The notes beneath the pieces were generated by a model that did not search any database, was not told where the DNA came from, and saw only the letters and a program-made list of their open reading frames with translations. Below are positions 1-7,954 of a stretch of 15,812 bases of DNA, one piece after another. Made by a program: the position numbers and the translations under genes. Origin of the DNA: Alphaproteobacteria bacterium (GTDB lineage: Bacteria; Pseudomonadota; Alphaproteobacteria; UBA828); contig JAPYQV010000019.1 of the NCBI GenBank assembly GCA_029937205.1, positions 1 through 15,812 on the forward strand, written 5' to 3'. The number at the start of each line of letters is the position of its first letter. Positions within the stretch are counted from its first letter, which is position 1.

Positions 1-81
1 CTCGCCGGTTATCCCAAGACCGTTGATTTCCGCGCTTCCTCCTCGCTGGCGGCAGGACAGGAGCGGGCGGCGACAACCTAA
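1..81 (+). CDS. 3' end of an unidentified protein-coding gene (partial)
   Basis: Frame 1 is open from the window edge to a TAA at 79-81 and encodes 26 residues ending QERAATT. The composition (Ala, Ser, Arg, with C/G-rich third positions) resembles the coding sequence elsewhere in the window. No domain can be recognised from so short a tail. A weak hairpin (TCGGC-ATAC-GCCGA, 90-103) follows the stop but has no T tract. An open frame this short could also be chance, so the call is tentative. Confidence 0.4.
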   Translation, partial: LAGYPKTVDFRASSSLAAGQERAATT

Positions 82-117
82 TCCGACGTTCGGCATACGC
101 CGACCTGGCGCTGAATA

Positions 118-146
118 TTGCATCGATCTCAAATTGCGAATAGATT
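118..146 (+). promoter_or_regulatory. candidate sigma70-type promoter of the lipoprotein gene
   Basis: TTGCAT at 118-123 and TAGATT at 141-146 are separated by 17 bases. They match the -35 consensus at three of six positions and the -10 consensus at four of six. The region is AT-richer than its surroundings. Transcription starting near 152-154 would give a very short leader with an AGGGG Shine-Dalgarno-like block at 163-167. Motif matching alone is weak evidence. Confidence 0.3.
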
Positions 147-175
147 CAACATATTGAGCGTGAGGGGTTTGAGAC

Positions 176-994
176 ATTCGTAGGTTATCGGCAGCGGTTC
201 TGTTGTTGAGCGCAGGTGGCGTTCTTTCGGGCTGTGCTTTGCCTTTTGCAGGCCCACTAGTGCTTACCGATATCCTCACCGGTGCTTAGCTGGTGACCAC
301 CGCCGTGACCGGCAAGGGACCAACTGAAATTGCTCTTGATGTTTTGACCGGCCAGGATTGCCGGCTGATTGAAGGCGCGTTACGTGAAGATCGTGATTTT
401 TGCGAAGAGCAAGGCTCACCGGCCACCGAGGACGATTTTAAAGGTCTGGCCGGATGGGTTGATGATAATGAGCTCGAATCTCCCCTGCCGGGTGATCAAC
501 AGAATGCCGAAATCATGGTGGCAGAATTCAATCCGCCGCAAAGCGCGGCCGCAATTACAGTAGCTTCGACAAATTATCGTCCAGCGGCATTGGCAAGCCT
601 GACGGAGTTACCAAACGATTGGATCGTGCTTGCGTCGATAGAACACGACACCGAGGTCGCCGGATTTGCAGCCCTATCGCCGGCATCCGGCGTTCCAAGC
701 CTGGTTGATCTTAAATCAGGCGATGCGCCATTGCCGTTCCTGCCGAATTTCGAAGACCCAAATCACGATATGGCGGACTGGGCGGTTGAGAGATTGCCGA
801 TTGGGCCGGTAGGTGTTGTTGAGAAGTCTTTCATAATGCCGGACATCGTATTCGCGCCATTTTTACCGGCACCCGCCAAGCCGGTGATCCCCGCTCTTCC
901 GCCGAATCCGGAAAAACCGGCGCTTCAGGCGAAAAACGAGAATCTACAAAAGGCTGCCCACGAGAAAAATAATTTCGTGCCGCCGGCCGGATAA
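176..994 (+). pseudogene. interrupted putative lipoprotein (in-frame amber codon, no standard start)
   Basis: The frame is coherent from 173 to the TAA at 992-994 apart from one TAG at 287-289. From an ATT at 176 it encodes a lipoprotein signal: Arg-Arg, a hydrophobic stretch, then the lipobox LSGC with the acylated Cys20 at 233-235. TAG occurs at codon 38. Beyond it come TGKGPTEIALDVLTGQDCR and a region ending in SPATEDDFKG, which reads like a small alphaproteobacterial envelope-protein family, although I cannot name it. The C-terminal third is Pro-rich. An AGGGG block (163-167) lies 8 bases before the ATT. The only standard start nearby, GTG at 160, is in another frame and meets TAG at 181. 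A shortened protein from the GTG at 293 (233 aa) would lack the signal and lipid anchor. TAG is used as a normal stop by the MFS and alpha/beta hydrolase genes, so code reassignment is unlikely. Decay is the simplest reading; an ATT start plus suppression is the alternative. Confidence 0.6.
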
Positions 995-1005
995 GCCGAG
1001 CCGCT

Positions 1006-2559
1006 TTACTTATCCCCGCCGTGCCAGAGATGCTGGCGCGCCACATGTGCGCGGTAGGCTGCTGCTTCGGCTTGAACTCGCGCTTCATCCCATCCCATCG
1101 CTTCAGCCACTTCCCGTGCCGCGCGTTCGGCCATGGGGGCTGCCATGGAGGCGGTCCAACCGTTGCCGCTGCGGCGAAACAGGAGGTCGACCAGGTTGGC
1201 CGGCATTTCATGCTCAGCCGCGTGACGCAGGTCGGCGAATGTCGCTTCGGGCCAGGCATCGTCGATAGCGGGAGAGTTGGTGTTTTCCGGAAATTTTTCG
1301 GCCGCATAGTTGAGCGCGCCGGGCGTGCCGCTCGGTCGCACCCGTTTGGCCACGCATTTGGTTAGCAATTCACCTGCCGAACGGTGGGTCATGATCGGCC
1401 CGGCGGTCAGCGCGAACATATTGTCGAAACCCTCGCCGGAAAGATCGTGCAGTTCGCGGCTCCGCGCACCTTTGGGCTGGGCCGGGTCGTAGGTTAGCGG
1501 GCGCACGCCGGCCCAGGCAAATAGCATGTTGTCGCGGCTGAAAGGCGCGCCCGGCAGCAGATGATTGGCTTCGGCCAAGAGCCATTCGATTTCTTCCTCT
1601 TCGGGCCGGATATCATCGATGTCACCGTCATAGAGTGTTTCCGTCGGGCCAACATAATGCAGGCCGCGCCACGGCACACAATAGAACGGTTCATTATCCC
1701 TGTTCATGCTGGCGATGCCTTGATCGGCACAGTCGGGCGGCAGGCGAAACATGCAGTGAATGCCTTTGGTGCCGGTAATCCGCCGGCCGGCTTTTGGTCC
1801 CGCCATGCGGTTCACCCGGTCGATCCAGATGCCCGCCGTGTTGACCACGGCGCGTGCGGTGACAGTTGCTTCGCCGGAGCTGTCCAGACCGTCAGCTAGG
1901 GCTAAGCGCCAGTCGCCACCCGCCTCGCGCTCGAGCCCTCTTAATGCGGTGTGGTTGCGCACCACCGCGCCGAGGCGCTCGGCATCAAGCACGGCGTCCA
2001 GGGCAATACGCTCGGGCCACTCGAAGCGATACTCGCGGAACTGGGCGATGCCCTTGAGCTGATCGACGTTGCGCAACCATTTCAGCAGCGGCCGCGTTTC
2101 CGCATCGCTGCGGCTGAGGCGCTGATAGTCGAGCGGCACATCTTTCGGCCCCAAGGCCTTTAAAATCCAGAATGCGAGATCGATCTGCCGTGGCGTGTAG
2201 GGTGATTCCTTGTAGATCGGATAGGAGAAAGTCATCGGTCGCACGCGCTCGGGCGTCTCGCGCACCATCTGTCTGCGCGCCAGCATTGCCTGGCGCGCCA
2301 TGCTGAGCGCCGTCATCAGGCGGCGCGGATGAAAGACGAATTCCCACGGCGATGCGCCGGGCGCGAGATAACGCAGGCCGCAATGTAACAGGCGGCTCGA
2401 TCGGCTCGACGAGCCAGAAGCAAAATCGTTCTGTTCGACCAGAAGGGTGCGGAAGCCCGCCGCCGCCAGGTGCTGGGCGGCAGCGGCACCGTTGACGCCC
2501 GCGCCAATCACGGCCACGTCGAACCTTACACCATCCAATTCCCTGAGCTGAGCGCGCAT
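1006..2559 (-). CDS. GlpD-like FAD-dependent dehydrogenase (divergent glycerol-3-phosphate dehydrogenase family)
   Basis: This 517-residue protein has the usual GlpD length. It opens with a Rossmann FAD-binding motif, DVAVIGAGVNGAA (residues 14-26), then the family motif SSSRSSRLLHCGLRYL (50-65). Further DAO-fold features are VNTAGIWID (239-247), GTKGIH (263-268) and WAGVRPL (349-355), followed by a helical C-terminal domain. GlpD enzymes oxidise sn-glycerol 3-phosphate to DHAP at the inner membrane and pass electrons to quinone. Several positions differ from E. coli GlpD as I recall it: HGGLRYL is HCGLRYL, IGTTD is VGPTE, and the GGKLTTYR block is AGPIMTHR (386-393), which removes its lysine. 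The substrate may therefore not be glycerol 3-phosphate. It is the last gene of the proposed operon, 12 bases after the MFS gene, and no glpK or glpF is nearby. The family is confident; the substrate is not. Confidence 0.85.
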   Translation of the reverse strand: MRAQLRELDGVRFDVAVIGAGVNGAAAAQHLAAAGFRTLLVEQNDFASGSSSRSSRLLHCGLRYLAPGASPWEFVFHPRRLMTALSMARQAMLARRQMVRETPERVRPMTFSYPIYKESPYTPRQIDLAFWILKALGPKDVPLDYQRLSRSDAETRPLLKWLRNVDQLKGIAQFREYRFEWPERIALDAVLDAERLGAVVRNHTALRGLEREAGGDWRLALADGLDSSGEATVTARAVVNTAGIWIDRVNRMAGPKAGRRITGTKGIHCMFRLPPDCADQGIASMNRDNEPFYCVPWRGLHYVGPTETLYDGDIDDIRPEEEEIEWLLAEANHLLPGAPFSRDNMLFAWAGVRPLTYDPAQPKGARSRELHDLSGEGFDNMFALTAGPIMTHRSAGELLTKCVAKRVRPSGTPGALNYAAEKFPENTNSPAIDDAWPEATFADLRHAAEHEMPANLVDLLFRRSGNGWTASMAAPMAERAAREVAEAMGWDEARVQAEAAAYRAHVARQHLWHGGDK

Positions 2560-2561
2560 AT

Positions 2562-2575
2562 GTAGGTCAGCCTAC
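2562..2575. repeat. short perfect inverted repeat between the MFS stop and the GlpD-like start
   Basis: GTAGG-TCAG-CCTAC forms a 5 bp stem with a 4-base loop. It includes the TAG stop of the MFS gene (2572-2574) and occupies the ribosome-binding region of the GlpD-like gene, whose ATG is at 2559. The structure is small and may be coincidental, but it sits where it could affect translational coupling. Confidence 0.3.
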
Positions 2576-4059
2576 TTCATTGCCGCACGCGGTGGAATTG
2601 TCAAAGCGGCGGCCAACGCACCCAGTAAAGTGATGCCTGCCGCGATAAGGACGACAACGCGAAACCCGTCAACGAATGATTCGTTGATGGCGGTGCGCAC
2701 CAGTCCGGTGCTGTGTTGGTCAAGTGTGGTTGGTATTTGCATGCCGGCCAAATCCACCATACGCGCGCCGATCAGCTCCCGGCTCTCAGGGTCAAGCGGC
2801 ACGCTTTGCAACGCTGCTTCAAACTGGGCGGAATAGACCTCGAACATGACCATGCCGAAAACCGCTACGGCCATCAACATAGCGACGCGTGAGGCGCTAT
2901 TGTTGACGCCCGATGCGAGACCGGCGCGGTTCGGCGGCACCGCCGCCATGACCACAATGGTAAGGGGCGCCACAGCGATGCCGATCCCAAGACCCATCAC
3001 CGCGAGGCCGGGAAGAAATCCAGCCCAGTAAGAGCTATCGGTACCGGGAATGGCCAATAAGGCGAATCCGATTGCGGCGATGCCGCCGCCAACAACAAGA
3101 GGTGTTCGCTGGCCAAATCGCGCAACCACAAACCCGGCGAAAAGTGAAAAGATGGCGATGCCGAGAATAAATGGCAATACGGCCGCGCCGGCCAGAGTGG
3201 CGCTCCAACCCTGTACCTGCATGAGGTTGAAGGGCAAGAAGAACAGGCTGCCGCTCATCGCACCGTACAAGAAAAAGGTCATGATGTTGGCGCCGCTAAA
3301 AGCACGCGAGCGAAACAGCGAGAGCGGCATCATCGGCGAGGCCGCCATTTTCTGCCGCACAAGGAATAATCCGGTGAGAATGAAGCCAACCACCAGCGGT
3401 GCCCATACAACGGTCTCGGCAAATCCCAAGCGTGAGGATTCAAGCAAGCCGAACACCACGCCGCCGAGGCCGAGGGTGATGAGCACGGCGCCCAGGATAT
3501 CGAGCTTGCGCGCCCCACTCTCGTCGCGGCTTTCCGGAACGCCGGCATAAAGCACGGCAAGCAGAAAAACCGATAGTGGCAGATTGATAAAAAACACCCA
3601 GCGCCACGAAGCCACATCCACCAGCACGCCGCCCAATACCGGTCCAAGCGCGATCGCCAGCGTCGTGAAGGAGGCCCATTGTCCGATGGCGCGGCCGCGC
3701 TGCGCCTCCGGAAAATGCGCGCTCAAGAGCGCCAGACTGCCGGGCACGACAAGGGCTGCGCCAACGCCTTGGACGGCGCGGGCGATGATCAGTTGCGGGA
3801 TATCCGCCGCCAATCCGCACCAGGCCGATGCCGCGGCGAAGATGATCACGCCGATGGCAAAGAGCCGCTTGCGGCCAAGATGATCGCCCAACACGCCGCC
3901 CAACAGAATGAGCGTGCCAAGGAACAGGGCATAGGATTCGACAACCCATTGCAGGGCGGTGATATCGGCGTCGAATCCTTGCTGGATCGCCGGCAGCGCG
4001 ATATTGACCGCGGTTGCGTCGATGATGGCGAGGCTAGAGCCGGTGACGGTCGCCGCCAT
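2572..4059 (-). CDS. MFS transporter, DHA2 (EmrB/QacA-like, 14-TM) family
   Basis: About 495 residues, almost wholly hydrophobic. TM1 ends in the DHA2 signature IDATAVNIALP (13-23). Motif A, GGVLGDHLGRKR (54-65), lies in the loop after TM2. Motif C-like ALGPVLGG (137-144) and SWRWVFFINLP (151-161) are typical of this family, as is the long polar loop before the last helix. DHA2 members are proton antiporters that export drugs or metabolites, and some export the product of the local pathway. The frame runs up to a GTG at 4227, but that start would overlap the LarA-like gene by 119 bases with a Pro/Arg/Trp-rich, unlikely N-terminus. I chose ATG 4059; GTG 4062 is equally possible. Neither has a clear Shine-Dalgarno, and TM1 is short, so the N-terminus is uncertain. 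It is the fifth gene of the operon. Substrate unknown. Confidence 0.85.
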   Translation of the reverse strand: MAATVTGSSLAIIDATAVNIALPAIQQGFDADITALQWVVESYALFLGTLILLGGVLGDHLGRKRLFAIGVIIFAAASAWCGLAADIPQLIIARAVQGVGAALVVPGSLALLSAHFPEAQRGRAIGQWASFTTLAIALGPVLGGVLVDVASWRWVFFINLPLSVFLLAVLYAGVPESRDESGARKLDILGAVLITLGLGGVVFGLLESSRLGFAETVVWAPLVVGFILTGLFLVRQKMAASPMMPLSLFRSRAFSGANIMTFFLYGAMSGSLFFLPFNLMQVQGWSATLAGAAVLPFILGIAIFSLFAGFVVARFGQRTPLVVGGGIAAIGFALLAIPGTDSSYWAGFLPGLAVMGLGIGIAVAPLTIVVMAAVPPNRAGLASGVNNSASRVAMLMAVAVFGMVMFEVYSAQFEAALQSVPLDPESRELIGARMVDLAGMQIPTTLDQHSTGLVRTAINESFVDGFRVVVLIAAGITLLGALAAALTIPPRAAMK

Positions 4060-4108
4060 CACGCATATATCGGCAAAGCGATTTGGTCGTGCTGCCGGCG
4101 GAGATGGA

Positions 4109-5389
4109 TTAGGGACGATAGCGCGGAACCACGTAAGGCCCTTCCGGAATGACGGCGACGCGCTTGTCGCCGGCGGCCGCCACAGCCTCGGCCACAGCGC
4201 CGGCCACCGAATCGACGGCCTCGACACCCGTCAAGCCATGCTCGTCCTCGGAAAGACCGCCCGTGAATAGCCCGACCCGGCCGACGCGCAACGATTTGAG
4301 CAGCATTTCTGTCTGCCATTCGTCGACGGCGGCGTGGCTCTTGTCCATGATATCACGCAAAAACTGTTCCGCGCCGTGCTCGATCAGGCGGCGCTGGGAA
4401 GCGACATATTCCGCCGAGCCCATGCCCTCGGAGCAGGCTGACGCGATCACCAGGGTGCCGCCGGGCTCGAGAATATCCAGCGGGCCGACCATGCCTTTGA
4501 CGGTTTGGTAGTATGTCTTATCGAGGGGATATCCCGCAGCACTCGTCACCACCGTCGGAAAACGCTCGGCCACCGCAACCTCTGCATAGGCGCGCACATG
4601 ATCAACCGCCTTCAGATGGCTTTCGACGACCTCGCCGAAATTGGCCAGTGATATGCGCCGCTCCTCATCGATCACCACATTGACGGCGTGGGCGCCGCCT
4701 AACATGGCCATGATTTCCAATTGCTCCGCGTGCAGCGGATTGCCATCGAGGATGCAATTGTCGCAGCCCGGCTGTTCCATGAAGCGCGCGCTATGGAAGG
4801 TGGTGATGGTCTCGGCGTGGGCCACGCCCGGCGCGATCACCTTGCGCCCGCCCGACCAGCCGGCCATGAAGTGCGGCTCTACCAGGCCGGTGGCGATGCG
4901 CAAATCCGCGTTCACGAAGCGCTTGTCGAGCCTGACGACCGTACCGCTCGCCGTTTGACCGAGCCGGACATGAGCCGCGTCATCGCGGGCGAAGTGATTC
5001 TCGACCCGGAAATTTTCCATCACCCATGAATCGCCAACCAGCTCAGCCAGCTCATCGCCTTCATTGGGGCGGTGCAGGCCGGTGGCGACCAGAATAGAGA
5101 TATTCTCGGCCTTCATGCCGGCAGCCAAAAGCGTGCGTAGAAGTGGCGGCAGTATCACGCCGTTTGGAATCGGACGGGTGATATCGCATATCAGGATGCA
5201 GGCGGTCTCTGCCGCGCCGGCGAGCGTCGCCAGTGCGACACCGCCATCGGGATTGGCGAAAGCAGCTTCCAGCGCGGCAACCGGATCGGCCAGAAGCGGC
5301 ATGTCCGGTTTGCGAATGATGGTGATATCTAGCTCGTCCGGCAGCGTAACCGCGAGATGGGATCTGCCGTAATTTAGCGAAATGTCCAT
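4109..5389 (-). CDS. LarA-family (DUF2088) nickel-pincer-type racemase/epimerase homologue
   Basis: This 426-residue protein spans the full LarA length. DITRPIPN (69-76) is the N-terminal signature and VATGLHRP (101-108) carries His106. EPHFMAGWSGGRKVIAPG (171-188) carries His173 and Lys183, and TTFH carries His199. In Lactiplantibacillus plantarum LarA, as I recall, Lys184 covalently holds the nickel-pincer nucleotide, His200 ligates Ni, and His108 and His174 are the acid/base pair, so all four have counterparts. Gln295 and Lys298 (YYQTVKG) also match LarA active-site positions. LarA interconverts D- and L-lactate by hydride transfer; the wider family acts on other 2-hydroxy acids. The cofactor needs LarB, LarC and LarE, none of which is in this window. 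The ATG at 5389 follows the upstream gene by 41 bases without a strong Shine-Dalgarno. The family is clear; the substrate is inferred to be a hydroxy acid. Confidence 0.88.
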   Translation of the reverse strand: MDISLNYGRSHLAVTLPDELDITIIRKPDMPLLADPVAALEAAFANPDGGVALATLAGAAETACILICDITRPIPNGVILPPLLRTLLAAGMKAENISILVATGLHRPNEGDELAELVGDSWVMENFRVENHFARDDAAHVRLGQTASGTVVRLDKRFVNADLRIATGLVEPHFMAGWSGGRKVIAPGVAHAETITTFHSARFMEQPGCDNCILDGNPLHAEQLEIMAMLGGAHAVNVVIDEERRISLANFGEVVESHLKAVDHVRAYAEVAVAERFPTVVTSAAGYPLDKTYYQTVKGMVGPLDILEPGGTLVIASACSEGMGSAEYVASQRRLIEHGAEQFLRDIMDKSHAAVDEWQTEMLLKSLRVGRVGLFTGGLSEDEHGLTGVEAVDSVAGAVAEAVAAAGDKRVAVIPEGPYVVPRYRP

Positions 5390-5430
5390 GGCGGCAGTTT
5401 AGGACAAAAAAGGCGGCAGTGGAATTGCGC

Positions 5431-7953
5431 TCAAACCGTTCCCGTGAGCGGGACGCCGGTGGCCTCGGCCGTGGCCAGCGTGATGGCGCGCAAATCCTCC
5501 GGCTCGATATTGTGCAGATTGGTCTTGCCGGTGCAGCGCGCCATCATGGAAGCCTCAACCGAGCTTGCCTTGAGGATGTTGACCACGCCGCGCATACGGT
5601 CGTCAGCGTTAAGATTTGTTGTAAAATGCATATCGCCATTGTCGAAATTGCCGCCCGCAGCGAGCGCGACCGGTACGCCCAAGACCACGGCCATGCTGCC
5701 GAGTGCAATCATCTTGGCGGCGTCCGTGCCCGAGCGAATGCCGCCATAATAGACCAAATCGATTTCCTCTTCGCGCCCAAGCCGGCGCAAGATTTTTACC
5801 GCGTCGCGCAAAATCGACAGGTCAGGCGCGCCCACAAACTCGGCCTGCGATGAGCCAAGCGCGCCGGTACCGTCAAGTAGCAGCATGTCAAAATCGCCGT
5901 CGAGGGTATAGGGGATTACCTCTTCAAGCGCCTCACGCGAGGAGATCGCGAGGCCGACCACTTGATCGTCGCGGAGCCGCTTGGCATCCACAGTCTGAAA
6001 TTCATGGCCGAGGGAATAGATCAGCGCCGCGGCGTCGGCGGACGGCTCAGTTTCGCCGGGCGTGAGCAATTGCCACCAAGGCACATCGGCGCCGAGTGAA
6101 TGGGCACCGAGATAGCTGCAATTGCCTTCCTTCAGGCCTGCCGCGACAGTCGTTTGCACCTCCTTGGGCGCGTCGTCGAAGCCGGCGACGATAAAGGGAT
6201 GGGGCATCTTTATGCGCCCGGCGCCGATCTCGGTGTCGATCCGGCAAGCCTCCCGATAGGGATCAATCACCAGGCGAGTGAGATTGGCTGGCAGGAACAC
6301 GAGATCATCGAGCGTCGCCGGTCGGCCCTCGGGAAATGGATTATCGGCTATCGTCAGGCGTTGACGCAGCATCGCCGCGTGGCTCGCATGGTCGAGCGGA
6401 TTGGTCTTCGCCATGGTGATGATGTCTTCTCGGTTGCGCACCGAGTAGTCGGCCGATCCGGTCTCTGCGTCGCAGCGGAAACAGCGCGCCGCTTCCGCCT
6501 TGGCGGATTCCGCATCATAGCCGACTTCGCTTTCGGGAAACGCTGCCGGGTCGTCGCCGAGGCCGAGAAATTCCTGTTTTATGGGTGGGATTTCCGACCA
6601 TTCGATGTCCTGGGCCACCGTGACGCGACGCGTCCGGTACGGGGTTTTGTAAGGGATAGGGTCGTCGTTGCCGTCGAGGAACGCTTTGATGTAGTAGGCG
6701 GCCTTGTGGCCGTGATACATGGCTTCGACAATCGTCGTGCCGCCAAAGGCGCCGTCGCCGCCGGCAAACACTTGCGGGTCTCCGGTGCGCATGGTTTCGA
6801 AGTCGGTTTTGACGATACCGCGCTCCATCATGCCGCGCTGTTCCAGATCGTCGCATACCGCCTGCTGGCCGACAGCGGTCATGATGACGCTGCACGGAAC
6901 ATCGTAATCAGAACCCTCGATGATCTCGAACTGGAGGCGGCCATTCTCGTCCAGGCCACCGCCCTCGGTGCGTACGCAACGCAGTGTCACATTTTTGCCA
7001 TCTGTCTCGATAGCGGTCGGCAGGCGGTCATTATGCAAACCGACATCTTCTCGAAGAGCGCCAAACAGCTCGTGCTCACTGGCTGGCATGCTGTCGCGGT
7101 TTTCCAGCACCGATAAATGGACCTCTTCGGCGCCGCAGCGGAGTGCGGTGCGGGCCACGTCCATGGCCACGTCGCCGCCGCCGATCACCACGACTTTGCC
7201 GCTCACTTCTATGCGCTCGCCGGCATTGACGCGATGGAGAAAATCTACGCCATCCCAAACCACCGGAAGATCGCCGCCGGGAACCGGAAGTGCCTTGCCC
7301 CAGGTGGTGCCAATCGTCAACAGAACCGCCTGGTGGCGCTCCTTCAGCTCGTCCAAATTGACATGTTCGCCAAGCGCCGTGTTGTAGTGGATTTTGATGT
7401 CCGGGCAGCGCGCCAGAAGGCGATCGATATCCTCGGCCAGCACATCCTGCGGCAGGCGATTGAAGGGAATGCCCCAGGCGACCATGCCGCCGAGGCGCTC
7501 CGTCATTTCGTAGATGTGGACCTCAAAGCCGGCGAGGCTGAGATCCTGGGCGGCGGTGAGGGCGGCCGGCCCGCCGCCGACAATGCCGATGGTTTCACTG
7601 CGCGACGCTTTGACCGGCGGCAGCTGAAACGCTTTGCCGTAGCGCTCCATCACATAGCGTTTGAGATTGCGGATGGCGATCGGCCCATCACTATCGGCGC
7701 GCCGGCACACCGTCTCACACGGGGCGGCGCAAATCCGTGCGCAGGAGGAGCTGAACGGGTTGGTGGCGGTGATCGCCTCGAAAGCTTCCTCGAGCCGGTC
7801 TTCCCAGATCAACGCAATATAGGACGGCGCATCGGTGCCGATCGGGCAGCCGGTTTGGCATGGCGCCGGGACGAAGTGAACATCCCCGCTATCATCTAGT
7901 AATTCCTCTGGCGTCCGGCTGGCGTCCAGTTTGTTGGATCGATTCGTCGTCAT
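5431..7953 (-). CDS. GltD-like NAD(P)H oxidoreductase fused to a degenerate glutamate-synthase FMN-barrel-like domain
   Basis: 840 residues. Residues 25-105 form the GltD-type Fe-S domain, with Cys32, 36, 71, 75, 79 and 83 (CQTGC; CARICAAPCETVC). An FAD Rossmann motif, GIVGGGPAALTAA, is at 123-135, an NAD(P)H-binding VVVIGGGDVAMDVA at 254-267, and the FAD-closing AGGDGAFGG at 397-405. A CFRCD motif (491-495) ends the GltD part. Residues 545-840 resemble the glutamate synthase FMN TIM barrel: DLVFLPANLTRLVIDPYRE (550-568), DGTGALGSS (694-702), YYGGIRSGTDAAKMIALG (735-752) and a CTGKTN tail. They lack the AQGAKPG-type FMN loop and the full DGxxGGTGA motif, so this half is probably non-catalytic. 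GltD feeds NADPH electrons through FAD and Fe-S to the FMN subunit. ATG 7953 was chosen because it starts one base after the upstream TGA with GAAAGG behind it; an upstream start at 8007 would overlap by 53 bases. Confidence 0.85.
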   Translation of the reverse strand: MTTNRSNKLDASRTPEELLDDSGDVHFVPAPCQTGCPIGTDAPSYIALIWEDRLEEAFEAITATNPFSSSCARICAAPCETVCRRADSDGPIAIRNLKRYVMERYGKAFQLPPVKASRSETIGIVGGGPAALTAAQDLSLAGFEVHIYEMTERLGGMVAWGIPFNRLPQDVLAEDIDRLLARCPDIKIHYNTALGEHVNLDELKERHQAVLLTIGTTWGKALPVPGGDLPVVWDGVDFLHRVNAGERIEVSGKVVVIGGGDVAMDVARTALRCGAEEVHLSVLENRDSMPASEHELFGALREDVGLHNDRLPTAIETDGKNVTLRCVRTEGGGLDENGRLQFEIIEGSDYDVPCSVIMTAVGQQAVCDDLEQRGMMERGIVKTDFETMRTGDPQVFAGGDGAFGGTTIVEAMYHGHKAAYYIKAFLDGNDDPIPYKTPYRTRRVTVAQDIEWSEIPPIKQEFLGLGDDPAAFPESEVGYDAESAKAEAARCFRCDAETGSADYSVRNREDIITMAKTNPLDHASHAAMLRQRLTIADNPFPEGRPATLDDLVFLPANLTRLVIDPYREACRIDTEIGAGRIKMPHPFIVAGFDDAPKEVQTTVAAGLKEGNCSYLGAHSLGADVPWWQLLTPGETEPSADAAALIYSLGHEFQTVDAKRLRDDQVVGLAISSREALEEVIPYTLDGDFDMLLLDGTGALGSSQAEFVGAPDLSILRDAVKILRRLGREEEIDLVYYGGIRSGTDAAKMIALGSMAVVLGVPVALAAGGNFDNGDMHFTTNLNADDRMRGVVNILKASSVEASMMARCTGKTNLHNIEPEDLRAITLATAEATGVPLTGTV

Positions 7954-7954
7954 T

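Noticed and set aside
90..103. Hairpin TCGGC-ATAC-GCCGA as terminator of the first gene
   Set aside because: The stem is only 5 bp and no T tract follows; it is too weak to list as a terminator.
287..289. Amber codon reassignment or dedicated readthrough as a general feature
   Set aside because: TAG is the ordinary terminator of the MFS (2572-2574), beta-barrel (11083-11085) and hydrolase (12555-12557) genes, so there is no genome-wide reassignment; local decay is simpler.
4060..4227. N-terminal extension of the MFS gene to GTG 4227
   Set aside because: It would overlap the LarA-like gene by 119 bases and encode a Pro/Arg/Trp-rich segment that looks like out-of-frame reading of larA. The family region begins near residue 57 of that frame.
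5390..5420. Direct repeat GGCGGCAGT at 5390-5398 and 5412-5420 (22-base spacing)
   Set aside because: Nine-base GC-rich repeats are expected by chance here; with no other promoter features it is not enough for an operator call.
6100..7116. Long plus-strand open frame of 338 codons opposite the GltD-like gene
   Set aside because: It is antisense to a gene with clear FAD, NAD(P)H and Fe-S motifs, shows no recognisable motif itself, and long antisense frames are common in GC-rich DNA.
7117..7899. Plus-strand open frame of 260 codons opposite the GltD-like gene
   Set aside because: Same reason: the minus strand carries conserved cysteine and nucleotide-binding motifs, so this is a shadow frame.
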